A stretch of DNA of 64,000 nucleotides from Riptortus pedestris (GCA_019009955.1 CM032230.1:21447001-21511000); one strand, 5' to 3'; positions 1-11,960 are shown, counted from the first letter of the stretch. Numbers and translations: made by a program. Notes: generated by a model not told the origin, from the letters alone.

Positions 1-773
1 CTCCTCCGAAACGGCTTTACAGATTTTTACCAATTTTTATATGCGTATTCAGGTCTGAGTATCGGCTACTATCTATTTTTCATACCCCTAAGTGATAAGG
101 GTTGTTCACCCTTAACATTTTTTTTTTTTAATTTTTGGACGAAATTTTTTGTTTTTATTTTTTTTTATAATGTGGCATTAAAAAATACATACAACCCTAA
201 ATTTTTACTTTTTTATCACCAACCCCTATTTTTTTATAGCCATTTTAGTAATTTAATCATTATCATCCAGCTCGATAACTGATCAATTATAGTGTTTTTA
301 ACTGTACTTCGATTAAAATATTGGAATTTGCAATGACAATCAACAAATCCCAAGGCCAAACGATGTCTATTTGTGGCTTAGATTTGAGTACACCATGTTT
401 TTCACACGGGCAATTGTACGTAGCATGCTCTCTAGTGGGTAATCCATCCAGTTTGTTTGTACTCTCTAAAGATGGGCTAACAAAAATATTCACGCTATAG
501 CATTAAAAGATTGATGTTGTTTGTTAGTGTTACTGTCGTAATTAATATGTGATATGTAATTTTAAGAAATAAACTATAATAACTTAAAAATAATATTGTT
601 TGGCGTTTGTTATTTTTATATTCCCTTATCGTTCATAGCACTCCATGCCTATTTCACGCATATACCACATACTTACACACTTATAATAAGTAAGTTACTT
701 TTTGTCTACACTAGAATTTATCTAGAAACTAGAAATAATTTATAAGACAAAACAACCTTTGCCGGGTCAACTA

Positions 774-774
<1 letters not shown>
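1..774 (+). mobile_element. 3' portion of a Helitron
   Basis: The left edge of the window carries the end of a classical Helitron. It contains the helicase C-terminus (333-500), an AT-rich 3' untranslated stretch, and a terminus reading GCCGGGTCAACTAG, ending CTAG at 771-774 and followed by T, as expected for A|T insertion. The T-rich leader (1-280) has short A/T runs and may be element sequence too. The terminal hairpin is degraded on its 5' arm, so the copy is probably dead. The start lies outside the window. Confidence 0.7.
333..500 (+). pseudogene. Helitron Pif1-like helicase, C-terminal remnant
   Basis: A 55-residue reading frame ends at TAG (498-500). It carries the [10 protein letters not shown] motif with a downstream [10 protein letters not shown] segment, the last conserved helicase blocks of the Helitron RepHel protein (superfamily 1B, Pif1-like), which unwinds DNA during rolling-circle transposition. 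The frame stays open upstream to about 287 with plausible helicase residues (IKILEFAM) before the MTINK block, so the ATG at 333 is internal and not a true start. The Rep and ATP-binding parts are not in the window. Confidence 0.82.

Positions 775-815
<41 letters not shown>
775..815. repeat. (TA)n microsatellite at the Helitron 3' junction
   Basis: About 20 TA units follow CTAG directly, so the Helitron may have inserted at the edge of a microsatellite. Confidence 0.9.
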
Positions 816-817
<2 letters not shown>

Positions 818-1077
818 AAGGAAGGATCAAAAAGGTCAAACACACCTCCACTCTATAACATTTATTTATTAATTTATTTATATATTACATGTTTTTTCAA
901 AGTGTAAATGTTGTGTCACAGAGTACTGCAGATGTGACGGTTCGCCCTGAAAATACTTTGTCTTTAATAAAGGAAGCATTAAGAGTTGAGGTGTGTTTGA
1001 CCTTTTTAATCGTTTCGTTGATGGACCGCCACCAGCCAGCCCAAATCCCGATATAAATATATACATACATACACATA

Positions 1078-1300
1078 GCCATTGGCCGGTCCCATGGTAG
1101 GACGCTCTAAAAAAAGAGGTTAGTATCAATGAACTCAGCATTTGATACCAAGAATAGCTAGCAATTTGATAACGAAATAAGTAAGGCAAAATAAAAAGAT
1201 TTTCTTTATTTACTGGCCCTGCAAACAAATTAAGAAGAAAACATGCATACATACTCTTGCCCTCATACACACTGCAATGATCGAATTTCAGTAAAGCATA
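1078..1300. repeat. Diverged direct duplicate, copy 1
   Basis: Shares GGCCGGTCCCATGGTAGGAC, a CTGGCCCTGCAAACAAATTA block and CTCTTGCCCTCATACACAC with 1558-1795 in the same order and orientation. The two copies lie about 480 bases apart. Both are preceded by TA/CA-rich tracts. No coding signal or known family is recognised. Confidence 0.75.
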
Positions 1301-1496
1301 AGAAGAGGACGTATGTCTATATACATTCGAATCATAGCGACATGAGCGTAACCTAAATAGCTGATTTCGCTTTACATTGGGAAGAAACAAAAATGTTCAA
1401 ATTTGAGAGATAGAACTAAAAATAGCATAGCTATGCTGTCGTGAATTAAAATTTATAACTATACAAGCACATTGAATGAAATAAAATTGGGTGTGG

Positions 1497-1498
<2 letters not shown>

Positions 1499-1557
<59 letters not shown>
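1499..1557. repeat. (TA)n microsatellite
   Basis: An uninterrupted TA run immediately upstream of the second duplicate. Confidence 0.95.
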
Positions 1558-1562
<5 letters not shown>

Positions 1563-1795
1563 TGGCCGGTCCCATGGTAGGACGCTCTATAAAAAAGGTT
1601 AACATTAATGATCTCGTGAAGCATTTGAGCCCAAGAATAGCTGGCAGTTCGACGAGGAAATAATAAGGCAAAATAAATAAATATTGTTCATTTACTGGCC
1701 CTGCAAACAAATTAAGAAGATAACATGCATACACACTCTTGCCCTCATACACACACACTGCAATGAACGAATTTGTGTAAAGCTTAAGAAAGATG
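1558..1795. repeat. Diverged direct duplicate, copy 2
   Basis: Partner of 1078-1300, clearly diverged with scattered substitutions and small indels. The duplication therefore predates much of the local decay. Confidence 0.75.
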
Positions 1796-2330
1796 TAGAG
1801 GTGTACGAAAGGAAGAGTTTATGCTTTGAACTTCCCGCTTAGCCATCGACTGCGAACTCTACAGCCAGTCGCTCGCATGTCCTGGCTCGGAAAGGATGTG
1901 CTAGAGAAATGGTTTTATACTAGACTTGCCTCGTCTTGCTAATGTACTACCAGCCAACAATTTCAAAGAACGAGTTTTCAACAATTTAAAAGGAAGGAAA
2001 GTAGTTGGGTAGCTATCCACAGCACAGGTTGCCACCATTTCCATGATTCAGATCACATAGTTAAATACAAAGAAAACATCGATCAACTAGGCGAGCAAGT
2101 CCTAACAAAGTATTGAGAACATGGGAATCTTAAATCATATTACGTCTGTTTTTTGTCCAAAAATTAAGTAAAATCAAAATTCTCTTTCTCTAAGCATACG
2201 ATTCCGAGTATTTCGAATCCACAGAATATTAATATAATATATACTCGTATTAATTATATTTTCGCACATTAAAATATTGCTTGTCTTTAATATGCCTTAT
2301 AATATTTATATATTAAAAAATAAATTATTA
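1796..2330. other. Unassigned AT-rich stretch
   Basis: No convincing reading frame, RNA gene or repeat copy seen. The middle (1830-2050) is less AT-rich than its surroundings. Confidence 0.5.
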
Positions 2331-3322
2331 ACAGGCTACCCTGTATTCAGGTGTAAATTATTAAACAGGTTTACACCTGTATTCAAGGTTAGTAAAATTA
2401 TTAACAGGTTACCCTGTATTCAGGTGTAAATTATTAACAGGTTATCCTGTATTCTGGTGTAAATTATCAACAGGTTACCCTGTATTCAGGTGTAAATTAT
2501 TAACAGGTTACCCTGTACTCAAGGCGTAAATTATTAACAGGTTACCCTGAATTCAGGTGTAAATTATTAACAGGTTACCCTGTATTCAGGTGTAAATTAT
2601 CAACAGGTTACCCTGTATTCAGGTGTAAATTATTAACAGGCTACCCTGTATTCAGGTGTAAATTATTAACAGGTTACCCTGTATTCAGGTGTAAATTATT
2701 AACAGGCTACCCTGTATTCAGGTGTAAATTATTAACAGGCTACCCTGTATTCAGGTGTAAATTATTAACAGGTTACCCTGTATTCAGGTGTAAATTATTA
2801 ACAGGTTACCCTGTATTCAGGTGTAAATTATTAACAGGTTACCCTGTATTCAGGTGTAAATTATCAACAGGTTACCCTGTATTCAGGTGTAAATTATTAA
2901 CAGGTTACCCTGTAATCAAGGCGTAAATTATTAACAGGTTACCCTGAATTCAGGTGTAAATTATTAACAGGTTACACTGTATTCAGGTGTAAATTATTAA
3001 CAGGTTACCCTGTATTCAGGTGTAAATTATTAACAGGTTACCCTGTATTCGGGTGTAAATTATTAACAGGTTACCCTGTATTCAGGTGTAAATTATCAAC
3101 AGGTTACCCTGTATTCAGGTGTAAATTATTAACAGGTTACCCTGTATTCAGGTGTAAATTATTAACAGGTTACCCTGTATTCAGGTGTAAATTATTAACA
3201 GGTTACCCTGTATTCAGGTGTAAATTATTAACAGGTTAGCCTGTATTCGGGTGTAAATTATTATCAGGTTATCCTGTATTCAGGTGTAAATTATCAACAG
3301 GTTACCCTGTATTCGGGTGTTG
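2331..3322. repeat. 33-bp minisatellite, about 30 units
   Basis: A tandem array with unit ACAGGTTACCCTGTATTCAG plus GTGTAAATTATTA, exactly 33 bases long. Units differ by a few substitutions (GGCTACC/GGTTACC, TATTA/TATCA, ATTCAGG/ATTCGGG). Some variants recur in order (for example the AAGGCG units near 2520 and 2920), which suggests block duplications of about 400 bases. CAGGTTACCCTG inside the unit is an imperfect palindrome. There are no unique spacers. Confidence 0.97.
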
Positions 3323-3506
3323 AAACAGAAACAATATGAATGTGATTATAATGTTGTTGAAAATAAATTATTATATATGTCAGTATGATAAAGGAAAGAA
3401 AAAGAAAATTCTAGTTATGCATTTACATGTCAATCATAAAAATAAGATAAAGAAATATATTATTAATTAAATAAATTCAAAATAACCTGACAATTATTCA
3501 TATTAG

Positions 3507-3535
3507 GAAAAAGTGGACGTTAGTAAATAGATATT
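3507..3535 (+). repeat. Possible SINE 3' end scrap
   Basis: AAAAGTGGACGTTAGTAAAT matches the 3' end of the SINE family found at 41.9 and 60.4 kb. It is too short to be sure. Confidence 0.35.
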
Positions 3536-3616
3536 CAAAATTAACAAAAAGATTTTAAACTGATTTTAGAGAAAAAGGAACCACTTGATGAGCAGCGACA
3601 ATCAATGCTTGAAACG

Positions 3617-3623
3617 CTCTCTC

Positions 3624-3705
<82 letters not shown>
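3617..3705. repeat. (CT)n(TA)n compound microsatellite
   Basis: A CT run passes directly into a TA run. It lies beside a HINE-like head and probably represents that element's core. Confidence 0.95.
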
Positions 3706-3708
<3 letters not shown>

Positions 3709-3834
3709 TTTTGAACGGACCTGATTCGTCCTGAGGTACTTCTGAGTATCGTCGATGAACATTTGGAGATGTTTTCTTAAATCGCATCATTAGTAAAACT
3801 TCAATAGCTGATTAGCCTAGAATGCTAATCTGCT
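3706..3834 (-). mobile_element. HINE-like 5' head fragment
   Basis: Reads TTTTGAACGGACCTGATTCG to AATCTGCT. The terminal palindrome is decayed (GATTAGCCTAGAATGCTAATC). The rest of the element is missing beyond the microsatellite. Confidence 0.8.
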
Positions 3835-4044
3835 AAAGGCAACTGGGGCTGATGATATATCCTTTATTAATTTAAATTTAATTGGCTACAAAAATACATT
3901 GTCAATATTTAATAGCAAAAGATATAATGAGTGTCTAAAACGCAGTACACGATAGCCATAATGTGACTAAAAGGTAAACTAGCATATAATGTAATACACG
4001 TAGGTGGGAACAAAAGAAATGTGATGAGACAATTCAAAAATATT

Positions 4045-4245
4045 TGTATTATTATTTATAAATGTCAATATTTGACACTAAGGCTACTTGGGACGGGCTA
4101 TCTACAGGTTACCTCTTTCTCATTCCAGGGTGGAACTAAGGATTTTATTTAATGAGTCCGTCACTAAATAAATTCCTATTGCCCACGCAGGTACGAACTC
4201 GTCATACGAGGTTTACCTAAAGCTATGGTTGACTAACCTGAACCC
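4045..4245 (-). repeat. tRNA-derived SINE copy
   Basis: On the minus strand it reads from a tRNA-like head with a B-box-like GAGTTCGTACCTG, through TTTATTTAGTGACGGACTC and CCACCCTGG, to GTAACCTGTAGATAGCCCGTC. The order is the same as in the copies at 29.7, 41.9 and 60.4 kb. The A/T-rich tail faces 4045. Confidence 0.65.
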
Positions 4246-4396
4246 CAAAAAAAGTACTTATATTCATAATACTTATTCATTTTGTTTTCTTTTTTAGCAA
4301 TGTCTCTTTATGGAAATGAGCTAATCAGGTCTTGCTCTTGACACGAGAAAACGAAGTTCGTTTAAAATCATATATATTATATTGGCATATTTATGG

Positions 4397-4581
<185 letters not shown>

Positions 4582-4951
4582 GTTGCAATAGACCTAAAAA
4601 TTTAAATTCCTAAACAATATTTACCCTTAATCTGACAAGCAAGGAAAGGGCAGCCTAGTGTAAACAAAGGCCAACAAGAAAAAAAGGGTGTTACTTAAAA
4701 TTCTATATTATTATTATATAGGCGCTTACAACACATTTATGTTTTAGCATAAATAAATAATAAGAAAAAATTCAATTTTATTTTCTGAGAGGACAGATGA
4801 AAGAAAGGTTTTCTCCCAATGCCCTGACAAGCCTATACAAAATAACATTACATTATTCTGAACCAGTGTGAATTAATGTTAGGCAGAAACTTTACATGCA
4901 GAATCATGGAGGTAATGTATCTACATATTTCCATTAAAATAATATGAAACA

Positions 4952-4954
4952 AAT

Positions 4955-4998
<44 letters not shown>

Positions 4999-5000
4999 GT
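4952..5000. repeat. (CA)n(TA)n microsatellite
   Basis: A CA run passes into a TA run. No HINE-like boundary is attached. Confidence 0.95.
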
Positions 5001-5150
5001 TGGTATTATAGACTGTCCAAATATGCCAATAGTTTGCATGAATGCCCTCAATTTCCCAGGACTTCTTAAATACGTGATTAAATATACGTAATTTTAAGTA
5101 GGAAGAGAATAACTCAAATAGATTAAGGATGCTTATATGGCAACAGCATA

Positions 5151-5255
5151 TAGTTTTGAACGGACGTCAGCTGGAAAGGTCAAGACTCCACACAAGAAGT
5201 ATTTGGAAAATGGCGCCATGAGTACAAATGTTAATAACCGATTTCCCGCAAACAG
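5151..5255 (-). mobile_element. Decayed HINE-like head fragment
   Basis: TAGTTTTGAACGGACGTCAG, ATGAGTAC and CCGATTTCCC line up with the conserved head. Terminus lost. Confidence 0.5.
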
Positions 5256-5954
5256 AGATTATAATAGTTGGTCATAGACACGCGTGATTATTAATTGGAC
5301 ATTATTTTATAATAATTAAACTATAACATAAGGTATGTAAAGGCAATGGTAGAAACAGTCAGAAGCGGTTTTAATGGAGTTATTTTAACTGTGGTGTTGG
5401 CCACTTTGAAATTCCCCCGAATCGGCTTAACTATACTGGAGTAAAGGTAAAACCCAAAGCTGTTTCAAGGGTTAAATTGAGCACTGGAACTGGGTCGGGG
5501 CCATTACACAAAAATGATGGAGGTAAAGGGGATCTAATGTTGCTCATTTGTAGTCTCGGGCAGCCATCCAATACAATACAAGTCGAGAATGCCAATCGCT
5601 ACATATTAATTCAAAATCAGATGGAAGCGGCGGTGGAATGACTAGCTCTAATAACAGGCAATGGATGTATAGTGGATGACAGCGAGTCAAACCCCCACCA
5701 TTTAGGAGGGCAATTAACCAGCGATGGGATTGGCTGTTAGAATGTAATCAGGGAAGGAGTGGGGGGTGAGCGTGGCCCAATCAAAAACACAGTTACACCT
5801 CACCCCCCACCACCCGCGGCCTCTTAATCCCATATCCTGTGGGGGGTGACATGATAATATCCCAATATATAAGAAGACCCATCACACCTCTATTACTTTA
5901 ACACCCTTTTAATTTTTTGTCAGGCGAAGCGTGTTATTGGAATATCCAATAACG
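5256..5954. other. Less AT-rich unassigned block
   Basis: Positions 5620-5870 are notably richer in G+C than the rest. They contain GGGGGGTGAG facing CTCACCCCCCACC across about 45 bases, and another GGGGGGTG. No reading frame or element match is seen. Confidence 0.5.
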
Positions 5955-6087
5955 AAAAAGTCCGTTAGGCAGGGGCTGCGTAAACTAACCAGACTTATCA
6001 AGGGTTGGTATAATTCTGATCTCATCTCACCATATATTGTCTAGTTCTAAGTAAACGTAGGGACGGGATAAAACAAGAAATAAAATA
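5955..6087 (-). mobile_element. HINE-like 3' hairpin end, truncated
   Basis: AAAGTCCGTTAGGCAGGGGC then TGCGTAAACTAACCAGA gives the hairpin end. It is cut off after about 130 bases by the next copy. Confidence 0.8.
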
Positions 6088-6746
6088 AAGTCCGTCACGC
6101 AGGGGCTGCGTAAACTAAGCAGATTTCCCCTGTGAAGTTTTACAATAGAGAAATCTGCATACTGGTAACACAATACCACCGTGATTAGATAATGAGAAAT
6201 CTTTCAGTTAATTAAAATAAATACCCAACTGAAACGGCTTCTGAATTGTAAGAATAATTTATATTTTAATAACTCAAATTTTAGTAGTCCAAGAACTAAA
6301 GAAGGGGGGGGGCGGATGAACAAAACGTATTTGCATAAATCTCACAAAGTAAGGAAGGTAAGGTAAGGTTAAAAACGCCAGGTTAGAAGAAGCTTCCGCC
6401 TGAGCCGAGAAATGACGAAGATGGCCGACATAATCCGAACTATACCCCACCACAGACTTCATAAAAATGCAAATATCTCGGTTAATATTCAAGATAGAGA
6501 ATAAATGTATATAACAATATTTATAGTACATTTAATTTGCAATAAGATTGGTTCTGTACAATATTTCGATCCGATGCATAATAACGGAGATATTTTGAAT
6601 TTTCGAAAATTCCTCCCTTTAAACCCCCCCTCCCTCTGGTCCGATTTCAGCCATTAACGAACTTGATCTGTCTTTTTACATAAAACGGTTAAATATCGAG
6701 TTTCGTAACGATCAAACAAAAATTGCGACCGCTAGAGCGTTAACAG

Positions 6747-6816
<70 letters not shown>

Positions 6817-6935
6817 GAACGGACCTCATTTTCGTCATCTCCTGGGTAGGATCGATGGACATTTGAAGAACATTTTCGAAAATCGCGTCATGAGTACGAC
6901 CTCAATAGCTGATTTCCCTTAAGGGAAATCTGCTA
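6088..6935 (-). mobile_element. HINE-like element, full length, type 3
   Basis: A complete copy read on the minus strand. On the plus strand it runs from AAGTCCGTCACGCAGGGGCT to GGGAAATCTGCT. It has the 3' hairpin (ACGCAG/CTGCGT), the internal AGCAGATTTCCC, body motifs (ATATCTCGGTTAATATTCAA, GCGACCGCTAGAGCGTTAAC), a (TA)n core and the terminal palindrome GATTTCCCTTAAGGGAAATC. No coding capacity. The asymmetric inverted repeats plus hairpin match Helentron-associated non-autonomous elements (HINE/DINE-1), mobilised in trans by a Helentron RepHel protein. Confidence 0.88.
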
Positions 6936-7252
6936 AAAGTCCGTCATGCAGGTTGGAAACAAATGACGGTTTCCATTTGTCTATACCTATTTATAGGCAA
7001 TGTTTTTTTGGAATAAAGATGGTTATGAACAAATTTCGATCGACTTATAATAACGAAGATATTTCAATATTTCGACATTCCCTGCTCTCAACTCTACCTC
7101 CCACTGGTCAGATTTCTGCCATTAACGAACTTTATCATTCTTTTACATAAAAAGGTTAAATATCGAGTTTGGCAATTATCGAACCAAAATTTCGAACTCT
7201 AGAGCGTTAACAGACAAACAAACAAATCAATATTCGTGTGTGTGTGTGTGTG

Positions 7253-7285
<33 letters not shown>

Positions 7286-7388
7286 GTTGGTGTGTGTTTA
7301 GTTTTTAACGGTCTCGTCATCTCCTGAGTATGTTCATCAAATTGGGAAAATTTCAAAACCTGTCATGAGTTAGAGAGGGAAATCAGCT
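6936..7388 (-). mobile_element. HINE-like copy abutting the previous one head to tail
   Basis: Begins AAAAGTCCGTCATGCAGG directly after the previous copy's AATCTGCT and ends near GGGAAATCAGCT. The hairpin's second arm is lost, the body is shortened, and the core is (GT)n instead of (TA)n. Confidence 0.75.
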
Positions 7389-7739
7389 GAAATGTTTTGA
7401 GAATATATATTCTATGTTATGAAATGATATATTCTACAATGATCGTTCTCTATATGAGTTTTATTAACCGGCTTATTTGTATTTTTTTTTTCTTTTTTAC
7501 TTTCTGTCAACCCTGGGAATAATCAACTCGATTGCAGCGATAATAAATATTTTAAAAGGCTTCATGATACGGGAGATAAAGAGGGGTCTGTTTCGCAAAA
7601 CGGCTGCACATTGTTTTTCCGAATGATTGTTTTTATGAAATAACTCCATATTTGGGAAATTTATCATTTAAACTAACTATAAATCCTATAGTATATTCTA
7701 TCATTCGTGGTCTAAAATTAATTAACATTTTTCAATTGA

Positions 7740-9660
7740 GTGAACACAAAGATTGAAGGTTTAATTTTTTACAGAGTAGGAAACCTATCACCAAATTATG
7801 TGAGAAAGGACCTTTTCCTGTTCCGTACTAAGACCTTTATCTGCTCTGTAGAAAGGACCTTTCCTGTTCCGTATAGGACCTTTAATCTGCTCTGTAGAAG
7901 GTACTTTTCCTGTTTCCGTAGTAAGACCTTTATCTGCCTGTAGAAAGACCTTTTCTGTTCCGTAGTAAGATCCTTTTGTCTGCCCTGTAGAAAGGACCTT
8001 TTCCTGTTCCGTACTAAGACCTTTATCTGCTCTGTAGAAAGGACCTTTTCCTGTTTTCTAGTAAAGACCTTTACCTTGTTTCTGTAGAAAGGTCCTTTTT
8101 TACTGTCGTAGTAGGACCTTTATCTGATCTGTAATAAGGTCCTTTTCCTTTTCCGTAGTAAGACCTTTATCTGCTCTGCAGAAAGACCTTTTCCTGTTCC
8201 GTACTAAGACCTTTATCTGCTCTGTAGAAAGGACCTTTTCCTGTCCCCGAAGTAAAGACCGTTTACTGCTCTGTAGAAAGGTCCTTTGTTACTGTTCCAT
8301 AGTAAGACCTTTATCTGTCTGCAGAAAGGGCCTCTTCCTGTTCATACTAGGACCTTTATCTGCTCTGTAGAAAGGACTTTTTTCTGTTTGTGGAAGGATT
8401 TTTCTCCGCCGTGTGAGAGGACCTTTTCCTATTCAGCGAATAGAGCCTTTTTTCGGTACCTTGGAGAGAGCTTTTCAGCTCTCTGGATAGGAAAATATTT
8501 GTTACAAAGAAATAAGCTAAGTAGAGAAATAAGATAAATATGAATATTGTTCCGAATATGAAGAAAGGAACTATAACAACATTGACCCGACCTTTATCTG
8601 GCTCTGTATAAAGGTCATTTTCCTTCCGTAATAGGACCTTTATCAGCTCTGTAGAAAATACCATTTCCTGCTTCCGTAATAGGACCTTTATCTGCTCGTA
8701 GAAAGGACCTTTTCCTGGCCGTAGTAAGACCTTTTCTGCCCTGTAGAAAGGACCTTTCCTGTTTTCCGTATAGGACCTTTATCTGCTGTGTAGAAAGGTC
8801 CCCCTTTTCCTGTTCCGTAGTAAGAACCTTTACCTGTTCTGTAGAAAAGGTCCTTTTACTGTTTCCGTAGTAGGAACCTTTATCTGATCTGTATGAAGGT
8901 CCTTTTCCTTTTTCCGCTAGTAAAGACCTTTACTGCTCTGCAGAAGGACCTTTCCTGTTCCGTAGTAGGACGCTTTACTGCTCCTGTAGAAAGGACTTTT
9001 CCTGTCCCGAAGTAAACCTTTACCTGCTCTGTAAGAAGGTCCTTTTACTGTTCCATAGTAAGGACCTTTATCGCTCTGCAGAAAGGGCCTCTACCTGTTC
9101 AGTACTAGGACCTTTATCTCTCTGTAATAGGACCTTTTTCTGTTTTTGTGGAAAGGGTATTTTTCTCCCCGTGGAGAGGACCTTTTCCTAATCAGCGAAT
9201 AGAGCTTTTTTTCGGTACTTGAGAGGAGCTTTTCGCTCTCTGATAAGAAATATTTGGTTACCAAAAAATAAGCTAAGTAAGAGAAATAAGATCAAATATG
9301 AATATTGTTCCGAAATATGAAGAAAGGAGACTATAACAACATTGTCCCCGACCTTTATCCTGCTCTGTTGAAAAGGTCATTTTTCCTGTTCCGTAGTAGA
9401 CCTTTATCTGCTCTGTAGAAAATACCTTTTCACAGCTCCGTAATAGGACCTTTAATCTGCTCTGTAGAAAAAGGACCTTTTCCTGTAGTTCCGTAGTAGG
9501 ACCTTTATCTGCTCTGTAGAAAGGACCTTTTCACTGTTCCTTAGTAGGACTTTATCGCTCAGCAAGGAAGGACTTATCTGTTTTTCTGTGGACAGGGCAT
9601 TTTTCTCAACCCGGTAGAGAGCCTTTTTCGGTACCATGTAAAGAGCTAATTCCGCTCGTG
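7740..9660. repeat. 47-bp minisatellite with higher-order structure
   Basis: About 35-40 noisy units with consensus AGTAAGACCTTTATCTGCTC then TGTAGAAAGGACCTTTTCCT and GTTCCGT. A distinct block (TTCAGCGAATAGAGC, TCGGTACC, AGCTAAGTA, ATGAATATTGTTCCGA) occurs near 8410-8590 and again near 9180-9350, so there is a higher-order period of about 770 bases. A degraded third block is at 9600-9665. Single-base indels are very frequent, unlike the clean 33-bp arrays. This could be true age or long-read base-calling error. Confidence 0.95.
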
Positions 9661-9665
9661 TGATA

Positions 9666-10814
9666 GGAACGTTCTTAAAATTGGATATATCTTTTTCTCA
9701 TTCTGTAAAAAGACCAAGTATGCTATTTTTCGATTTGATGCACGTGAGAGGAGATATGTCACGTTAAAGTGAATAATTTTAAATGAAGTTCAATCATTTT
9801 GTTTATTTAAATTAACAGCAGTACCAGAGGAAGTCAGACATAAGTTGTCCTCAAGGGATTTTTCCCCTTTTATTACTTGGTTATGTTTTTATGGCATTTG
9901 ATGACCTTGGTAGGCGGTGCCAGAAATAAGAAAAGCTCGTGCACAGCTTTATAATATGGCAATTACCAAATGAATAGCCATTTATTTGTCGCCGGGATTA
10001 GGGCAGATTGGGATTTCCAGTTGAATTATACAAGAAAATGAGGTTGATGGATGAATGAGAGAAGGTGAAGCCAAACACCATCAATATAGGACTGGCTGCC
10101 AGTTAGGGCCAACAATTGTGCGTCGCGAATAGCGCTATAAATTACCCAGCCCCCTCCAGAAGTGTTACAAATTAATCCTGGGATTTAATCATCTACAGCA
10201 GGGGCTTTTCAAACTCACATTTATAATATATTAAACGTAAGCTTGCGGTTGAATGTTACGTTAATTGAATAAATAGGAATTAGAACGAATCAATAACTTG
10301 ATACTATAGCGCGAGTGAAATGAATACAATATTAAATACAATAAGAGACAGAAGTGGCCGCGAGGATAAATGCGTGGGTACAACTACCGCTACCGCCATT
10401 ATGGTAAAACAAGGACTAGATTCGATACCCGCCAAGGGAGAATAATAGTTCAAGTTTCGCTACCGCGGAGCGCATTAATGTCTCAGTGTATACACCTGAC
10501 AACTCGTACGGATAGCTTAGGATTATGATTCTTCGCAAGAAGGCTGACAGAGTGAACTGATTGTCAGCCTACTGGAGACACACATACCAGGACCTTCTTG
10601 GTTAACAGGGGTTGTACATCGAGTTCACCACTCATTACGTACAAATGTAAACTGTGGTCAGAAATCAAACCAGTCTCGCTGGGGGCGGCTAAAGTTCTCA
10701 TAAATCTATAATGCCAACCACAAAAAAATGCAATAAGATATTATTTACTTAAGTTAAAAATACTTTTTTTTCTTAAATTAAGGCAAATGATCAAAATCAT
10801 TGCAAGTTTAATAA
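9666..10814. other. Unassigned intergenic stretch
   Basis: No repeat copy or convincing reading frame seen. Base composition is milder than the flanks, so this may be unique host sequence. Confidence 0.45.
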
Positions 10815-10936
10815 AGTACATTTCCCTTTAAGAAAACCAGCTTTTGAGGTTGAAGTCATGAAGCGATTTTCGATAAATTTCCTCAAATGTCCATCGGTCA
10901 AAGAAAAATTGCGAAGGCTTACAGCGTTACCATGAT
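10815..10936 (+). mobile_element. HINE-like 5' head fragment
   Basis: TTTCCCTTTAAGAAAACCAG, TTGAGGTTGAAGTCATGAAG and AAATGTCCATCGG match the head. It breaks off at AGCGTTACC. Confidence 0.7.
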
Positions 10937-10937
10937 A

Positions 10938-11020
10938 TATACAGGGCGTCCCAAGTCCCAGTGTCACCCCCCTTAAAGCCCTGAGACTTGGTGTGTCATA
11001 ATTGTGACACCTGAAGAATC
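10938..11020. repeat. Short inverted repeat
   Basis: CCAAGTCCCA and TGAGACTTGG face each other about 40 bases apart, after ACAGGGCGTCCCAAGTC. Possibly the terminus of an unrecognised element. Confidence 0.35.
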
Positions 11021-11509
11021 TATTCAGTTCCATATGAAGCTATGCGGATTGAACTTCCTTTTACAGATAATTACTACGTAATTAGTATAAAATAAATGAA
11101 TTCAACGTTCATCACTTATCTTGATTTTTTTGAAGTAAACATTTTTTGGATTCAATTGATTTAAAAGTACTTTTGCGTTATTTCATTTTAAATAATTTTT
11201 TATTACAGAATACATTCCTATTCCCATATATTTGTACCAAAGACAAATTTTGCTGGATAGAACTTTCATGCCGCAGCATTTTTCAATAAAAAGTGCCGTT
11301 TCTCAAATAAAGATTTGTACATTTTAAGGCCAAAGGATGCGTCAAATCTCAAACATCGCCGATATCAACTCGTTATACCATTTTCTACAAGAATCTGTCA
11401 TAAAAAGTGTGGCATTCCATTGGAAATTACAAAGTTGAAAAAGGACTGAAAAGACTCTTCAATTATGGTAAGTCAAGAATTTTGGATCAGCTGTGTGTAC
11501 GTGTGTGTG

Positions 11510-11513
<4 letters not shown>
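11021..11513. other. Unassigned AT-rich stretch
   Basis: No coding, RNA or repeat signal that I can support. Confidence 0.4.
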
Positions 11514-11605
<92 letters not shown>

Positions 11606-11960
11606 ACAAACACCATTTGATCCATACCAGACTCGATAGTTAATACTTTTATGTAAAAAGGAAGGCCAAGTTCTTTTAATGAAATAAAATCGAAATATCT
11701 CCGTTATCACAAGTCAAATCGTAAAAGTGTATAGAACCAATATAGTTGCAAATTAAATGTCCTATAAATGTTGTTATGTAAGTATTTTCATTATCACTAT
11801 TATTATATCACGAGATATATCAATTTTTTTCGACTCATACTCAAGCCATACTAACAATAAAGCTGTTATGTCACTTTATTTGAAACTAAAATAGCAAATA
11901 TTGTCCTCATTGGACTTTTATTTTTTGAAATAAATGTCATTACGTTGTGTAATGACATCA
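11514..11960 (+). mobile_element. HINE-like core and body, type 2, ends missing
   Basis: A (TA)n(GT)n(TA)n core is followed by ACTCGATAGTTAATAC, AAATATCTCCGTTATCAC and ATAGAACCAAT in family order. Both termini are lost. The stretch 11961-12049 is unassigned. Confidence 0.65.

Noticed and set aside
2331..3322. CRISPR-like array of 33-base repeats
   Set aside because: Units are contiguous and there are no unique spacers; the genome is eukaryotic. Same reasoning for 15556-16157.
5640..5870. CpG-island-type promoter
   Set aside because: Moderately G+C-rich with G-runs but few CG pairs, no start element and no adjacent gene.
11407..11710. Ile-Tyr and Cys-Val repeat proteins here and at other (TA)n/(CA)n tracts
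   Set aside because: Open frames exist only because the dinucleotide repeats lack stops.
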